Shown here: piece after piece, positions 12,606-15,309 of the stretch
How positions within the stretch are numbered: position 1 is the stretch's first letter
How the letters are laid out: the number at the start of each line of letters is the position of its first letter
Assembly: GCA_017379955.1 (NCBI GenBank)
Contig: JAFNVE010000147.1
Location: 1-15,309, forward strand
DNA length: 15,309 bases
From: Tidjanibacter sp.
GTDB taxonomy: Bacteria; Bacteroidota; Bacteroidia; Bacteroidales; Rikenellaceae
Reading direction: 5' to 3'
Program-made: the position numbers and the translations under genes
Notes under the pieces: model-generated
Databases searched by the model: none
Seen by the model: the letters and a program-made list of their open reading frames with translations, nothing else
Told to the model about the DNA's origin: nothing

Positions 12606-14785
12606 AGAGTTGCGAGGAGTTCTCGGTATTTGGGCAGTGGCCAGCAGGCATCATCAACCAACATTTCCAACTCGTCGATATATTTGCGAAGTTCCACCAT
12701 CTTAGGTCTTACCTCCTGCTCGTAGTGCGATGCACGCGAGGGGATGCTCTCGATGCGATTGAGCCTTTTGCGGATACCTGTCATTTCGTTGGCTGCGGTG
12801 CTGATAGCGTTCGAGAGTGTGGCAATCTGTTCGAGTGTAGCAATCTCAGTAGCAGCAAGTTCGCGATATTTGTCGGGGAAGATATCCTTGATACCTTTAA
12901 TATTCTCAATCAACAAATTCTGATATTTGATAGCGGTCGGAACGATATGGTTAAGCGCCATATCTACAAACACGCGCGACTCAATCTGTATCTTCTTCAA
13001 GAAAATCTCGTTCTTAATCTCGTAGCGTGCCTGCAACTCAATCTTATTGAGCACTCCGCATCTCTCGAACAAATCTATCGAACGAGGCGAGAGGTACTCC
13101 TTGAAGGCCTCCGAGACGTTGTTCACGCTCATCAAACCTCTTCGCGCAGCCTCTTCGAGCCACTCGGGACTATAACCGTTGCCCTCGAAACGGATATTCT
13201 TGCTGGCGATGATGAACTGACGAATAACCTTCAAGATGGCCTCGTCCTTCTTAACACCCGACTCCATCAACTTATCAACCTCCGCCTTGAACTCTCTCAT
13301 GGTGCTTGCCACTGCGCTATGGATAGCGATAAGCGGCATTGCGCAGTTACACGACGAGCCGGTCGCACGGAACTCGAAACGGTTACCCGTAAATGCAAAT
13401 GGCGAGGTACGGTTACGGTCGGTATTGTCGAGCAGAATCTCGGGAATCTTGCCGATGTCGAGTTTAATTTCACTCTTCGAGTCTGCTGTAAGTTTCTGAG
13501 CCATACGCTTTTCAATATCGTCGAGCATTCGACTCATTGTTGAGCCGGTGAAGACCGATAGCGTAGCGGGAGGAGCCTCGGCACCACCCAGACGATGCGA
13601 GTTGGTCTCCGATGCAATTGAGGCCATAATTAGCGAGCCGAAGTCGTTTGCAGCCTTCAATACGCAGACGAAGAAACTGAGGAACTGGATGTTGCTCTTG
13701 GGCGACTTACCTGGTGCAAGCAGGTTCACGCCGGTATCGGTTGCCATCGACCAGTTGCAGTGCTTGCCCGAGCCATTGACACCCGCAAAGGGCTTCTCGT
13801 GGAAGAGTACCTTCAATTTATGTTTGGCAGCCACCTTGCGCATCACCGACATCAGGAGTACATTGTGGTCTACCGCCACGTTTGCCTCCTCGAACATAGG
13901 TGCGCACTCAAATTGGTTGGGCGCAACCTCGTTGTGGCGTGTCTTTACGGGGATGCCAAGTCTGTACGACTGCTCCTCAAACTCCTTCATAAAGTCGCTG
14001 ACACGCTGAGGGATAGCACCCCAATAGTGGTCGTCCAACTGCTGATCCTTGGCGGCAGTATGGCCCATCAGCGTTCTGCCTGTCTGCACCAGGTCGGGGC
14101 GAGCGTCAAAGAGAGCCTTATCCACAAGGAAATACTCCTGCTCCCAACCGAGTGTGGGGACTACGCGGGTTACATCCTTGTCGAAGAGCTGGCAGATGTC
14201 CACTGCTGCACTATCGATAGCGGCCATAGATTTCAGTAGAGGTGTCTTAAAGTCCAGAGCCTCACCTGTATATGCGATAAAGATACTTGGGATACAGAGC
14301 GTCTTATCCATAATAAATGCGGGCGACGATGGGTCCCAAGCACTATATCCGCGTGCCTCAAAGTTGTTGCGCAGACCACCACTTGGGAAGCTCGATGCAT
14401 CAGGCTCCTGCTGAACGAGCAGCCCTGCATTGAAGGTCTCAAAAGATGTTCCACCCAGCACAGGCTCGATAAAGGCGTCGTGCTTCTCAGCTGTGGAGTC
14501 GTTCAGCGGCTGGAACCAGTGAGTGTAGTGGGTCGCTCCGCGCTCGATAGCCCAGATTTTCATACCCTCGGCAACCTGACCTGCAATGCGACGGTCGATA
14601 CGCTTGCCACCCTCAATTGCCTCAATAACACTCTCATAAACATCCTTCGAGAGGTATTGTCGCATCTGACTACGGCTGAAAACATCTGCTCCAAAGTAGT
14701 CGGAGATTCTGTGACTTGGTGGTGTCGAGGTGAGTCGCTCGCGGTGACTTGCCTCGTCGAGTGCTTTAAATCTTAATGTATCCAT
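12602..14785 (-). CDS. glnN: Glutamine synthetase type III
   Basis: 727 aa, matching the approximately 730 aa of Bacteroides GlnN and much longer than type I or II enzymes. It makes glutamine from glutamate, ammonia and ATP in the cytoplasm, the main ammonium assimilation route. The type III signatures are PSGGLRNNFEARGYSAWDP (134-152), GWEQEYFLVD (213-222), KTRHNEVAPNQFE (281-293), HEKPFAGVNGSGKHCNWS (329-346), and NRTSPFAFTGNRFEFRA (458-474). A helical C-terminal extension (about 580-727) is typical of the class. The ATG at 14785 is kept because the N-terminal MDTLRFKALDEA matches the family start. Its stop codon overlaps that of the HD gene by 4 bp, with no terminator between them. Transcription would start about 22 nt upstream. 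Confidence 0.96.
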   Translation of the reverse strand: MDTLRFKALDEASHRERLTSTPPSHRISDYFGADVFSRSQMRQYLSKDVYESVIEAIEGGKRIDRRIAGQVAEGMKIWAIERGATHYTHWFQPLNDSTAEKHDAFIEPVLGGTSFETFNAGLLVQQEPDASSFPSGGLRNNFEARGYSAWDPSSPAFIMDKTLCIPSIFIAYTGEALDFKTPLLKSMAAIDSAAVDICQLFDKDVTRVVPTLGWEQEYFLVDKALFDARPDLVQTGRTLMGHTAAKDQQLDDHYWGAIPQRVSDFMKEFEEQSYRLGIPVKTRHNEVAPNQFECAPMFEEANVAVDHNVLLMSVMRKVAAKHKLKVLFHEKPFAGVNGSGKHCNWSMATDTGVNLLAPGKSPKSNIQFLSFFVCVLKAANDFGSLIMASIASETNSHRLGGAEAPPATLSVFTGSTMSRMLDDIEKRMAQKLTADSKSEIKLDIGKIPEILLDNTDRNRTSPFAFTGNRFEFRATGSSCNCAMPLIAIHSAVASTMREFKAEVDKLMESGVKKDEAILKVIRQFIIASKNIRFEGNGYSPEWLEEAARRGLMSVNNVSEAFKEYLSPRSIDLFERCGVLNKIELQARYEIKNEIFLKKIQIESRVFVDMALNHIVPTAIKYQNLLIENIKGIKDIFPDKYRELAATEIATLEQIATLSNAISTAANEMTGIRKRLNRIESIPSRASHYEQEVRPKMVELRKYIDELEMLVDDACWPLPKYRELLATL

Positions 14786-14811
14786 TGTGGCTATCAGTTT
14801 ACATTACAATG

Positions 14812-14843
14812 CAAAAATAGTTTTTTCTCTATAATATCCCAAT
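14812..14843 (-). promoter_or_regulatory. glnN promoter
   Basis: On the minus strand TATTTTTG (14819-14812) matches TAnnTTTG, with ATTG (14843-14840) 20 bp upstream as the -33 box. The leader is about 22 nt. Confidence 0.65.
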
Positions 14844-14887
14844 TTTTGCCGATAATTTGAGGAAAAATATGCTTTTTTATTTGAGAT

Positions 14888-14906
14888 ACCCCTAAATTTT
14901 GGGGGT
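14888..14906. promoter_or_regulatory. Near-palindrome upstream of glnN, possible operator
   Basis: ACCCC-T-AAA and TTT-T-GGGGG-T form a 19-bp near-palindrome with a T/T mismatch in each arm. It lies about 75 bp upstream of the proposed glnN -7 box, a usual place for an activator. It is the only strongly GC-flanked symmetric sequence in this AT-rich region. Function is inferred from position only. Confidence 0.35.
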
Positions 14907-15216
14907 TTGTTGCTGAAAAATGCGTTTTTGTAGAGTGATTGTACTATTTTGCAGTTTTTGACCATTTGGCTATTTGCTTACATTTTCCTCGTTATTGCCT
15001 AATTTTGGTTAGTGATTATAACTTTTGAGTTTCGCTCCACTCTCCAATGGCTTTCAGAGTTACTTTAAACGCCACTTTTTATGTCTGCTGAGTCGCAAAG
15101 AGATACTCCCAAGAAAAAATTTTTGTTAATTTTTCGTTTTGTTAACATTTTTATACATTTTGCAAGATGCGGATAATCAAGCATATAAGCACTTAGTTTT
15201 GCAAATTTAAGACTAC

Positions 15217-15237
15217 TTAACATAAATTTAATGTTAA
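15217..15237. repeat. Inverted repeat TTAACAT-N7-ATGTTAA upstream of the right-edge promoter
   Basis: Two 7-bp arms in perfect inverted order, 7 bp apart, lie about 25 bp upstream of the -33 box of the next promoter. This spacing suits a dimeric regulator, but A/T-only symmetry in such AT-rich DNA can arise by chance. Confidence 0.35.
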
Positions 15238-15262
15238 ATTATTATTAAAATATTTTAAAATA

Positions 15263-15294
15263 CTTGCGTAATCGGAAAAATGCCCTTATCTTTG
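15263..15294 (+). promoter_or_regulatory. Rightward promoter at the window edge
   Basis: CTTG (15263-15266), a 20-bp spacer and TATCTTTG (15287-15294) fit the Bacteroidetes consensus closely; this is one of the best promoters in the window. Transcription would start near 15299, so the controlled gene begins beyond the right edge and is divergent from glnN. Confidence 0.65.
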
Positions 15295-15309
15295 TGGCGA
15301 AGTTTTAAG

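Larger units (their letters stand above)
14786..15309. other. AT-rich intergenic region upstream of glnN
   Basis: These 524 bp contain no supportable open reading frame, tRNA or recognised RNA family. They hold the glnN promoter near the left end, a GC-flanked near-palindrome at 14888-14906, two direct TTTGTTAA copies near 15123 and 15138, an inverted repeat at 15217-15237 and a rightward promoter at the right end. About 350 bp in between (14907-15200) show nothing I can name. Confidence 0.7.

Noticed and set aside
15194..15209. Overlapping -7-like boxes on both strands (TAGTTTTG on +, TAAATTTG on -)
   Set aside because: Neither has a -33 element at the right distance, and such matches are common by chance in DNA this AT-rich.

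Overview
The window looks like chromosomal DNA of a gut-type Bacteroidales bacterium. I lean towards Alistipes/Rikenellaceae, but that is inference. The reasons are Bacteroidetes-type promoters (-7 box TAnnTTTG with a -33 TTG about 20 bp upstream) in front of many genes, almost no Shine-Dalgarno sequences, lipoproteins with a short signal ending in a Ser-Cys lipobox, a type III glutamine synthetase (GlnN), and a secreted C10 cysteine peptidase with a Spi-type propeptide. Most genes are close to 50% GC; the exception is an AT-rich protease cassette at the left.

Layout. 1-294 is the 3' end of cysQ (+). 362-2256 (-) is a two-gene cassette: a C10 (streptopain-like) lipoprotein peptidase and, 2 bp downstream, a small BACON-like lipoprotein. 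The cassette is bracketed by two nearly identical 39-bp hairpins (308-346 and 2385-2423, 38/39 identical). 2439-3982 (-) is dapD-birA, translationally coupled by an ATGA overlap. dapD is divergent from lysC (4093-5358, +) across a 110-bp region with closely packed promoters, so lysine/diaminopimelate synthesis is controlled from one point. 5359-5785 is a 427-bp intergenic region crowded with hairpins and a 9-bp tandem repeat that folds back on itself. aspS (5786-7543, -) and tadA (7603-8052, +) are divergent. A highly expressed-looking, alanine-rich periplasmic TPR protein follows (8199-9161) with a strong promoter and terminator. Then comes a three-gene + operon (9240-12605): a U32 protein resembling the rRNA hydroxylation enzyme RlhA, a class I SAM methyltransferase of the rRNA methylase type, and an HD-domain hydrolase. 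Its last gene overlaps the stop codon of convergent glnN (12602-14785, -). The final 524 bp are AT-rich and non-coding, holding the glnN promoter, a near-palindrome, an inverted repeat and a very good rightward promoter for a gene beyond the window.

Functionally the window is mostly housekeeping: lysine and nitrogen assimilation, aspartyl-tRNA synthesis, and tRNA/rRNA modification. The accessory part is the protease/lipoprotein cassette. It is the best candidate for something less described, because of its flanking twin hairpins, the internal composition break in the protease gene, and the altered active-site motif. I see no CRISPR array, tRNA, rRNA, transposase or phage gene.
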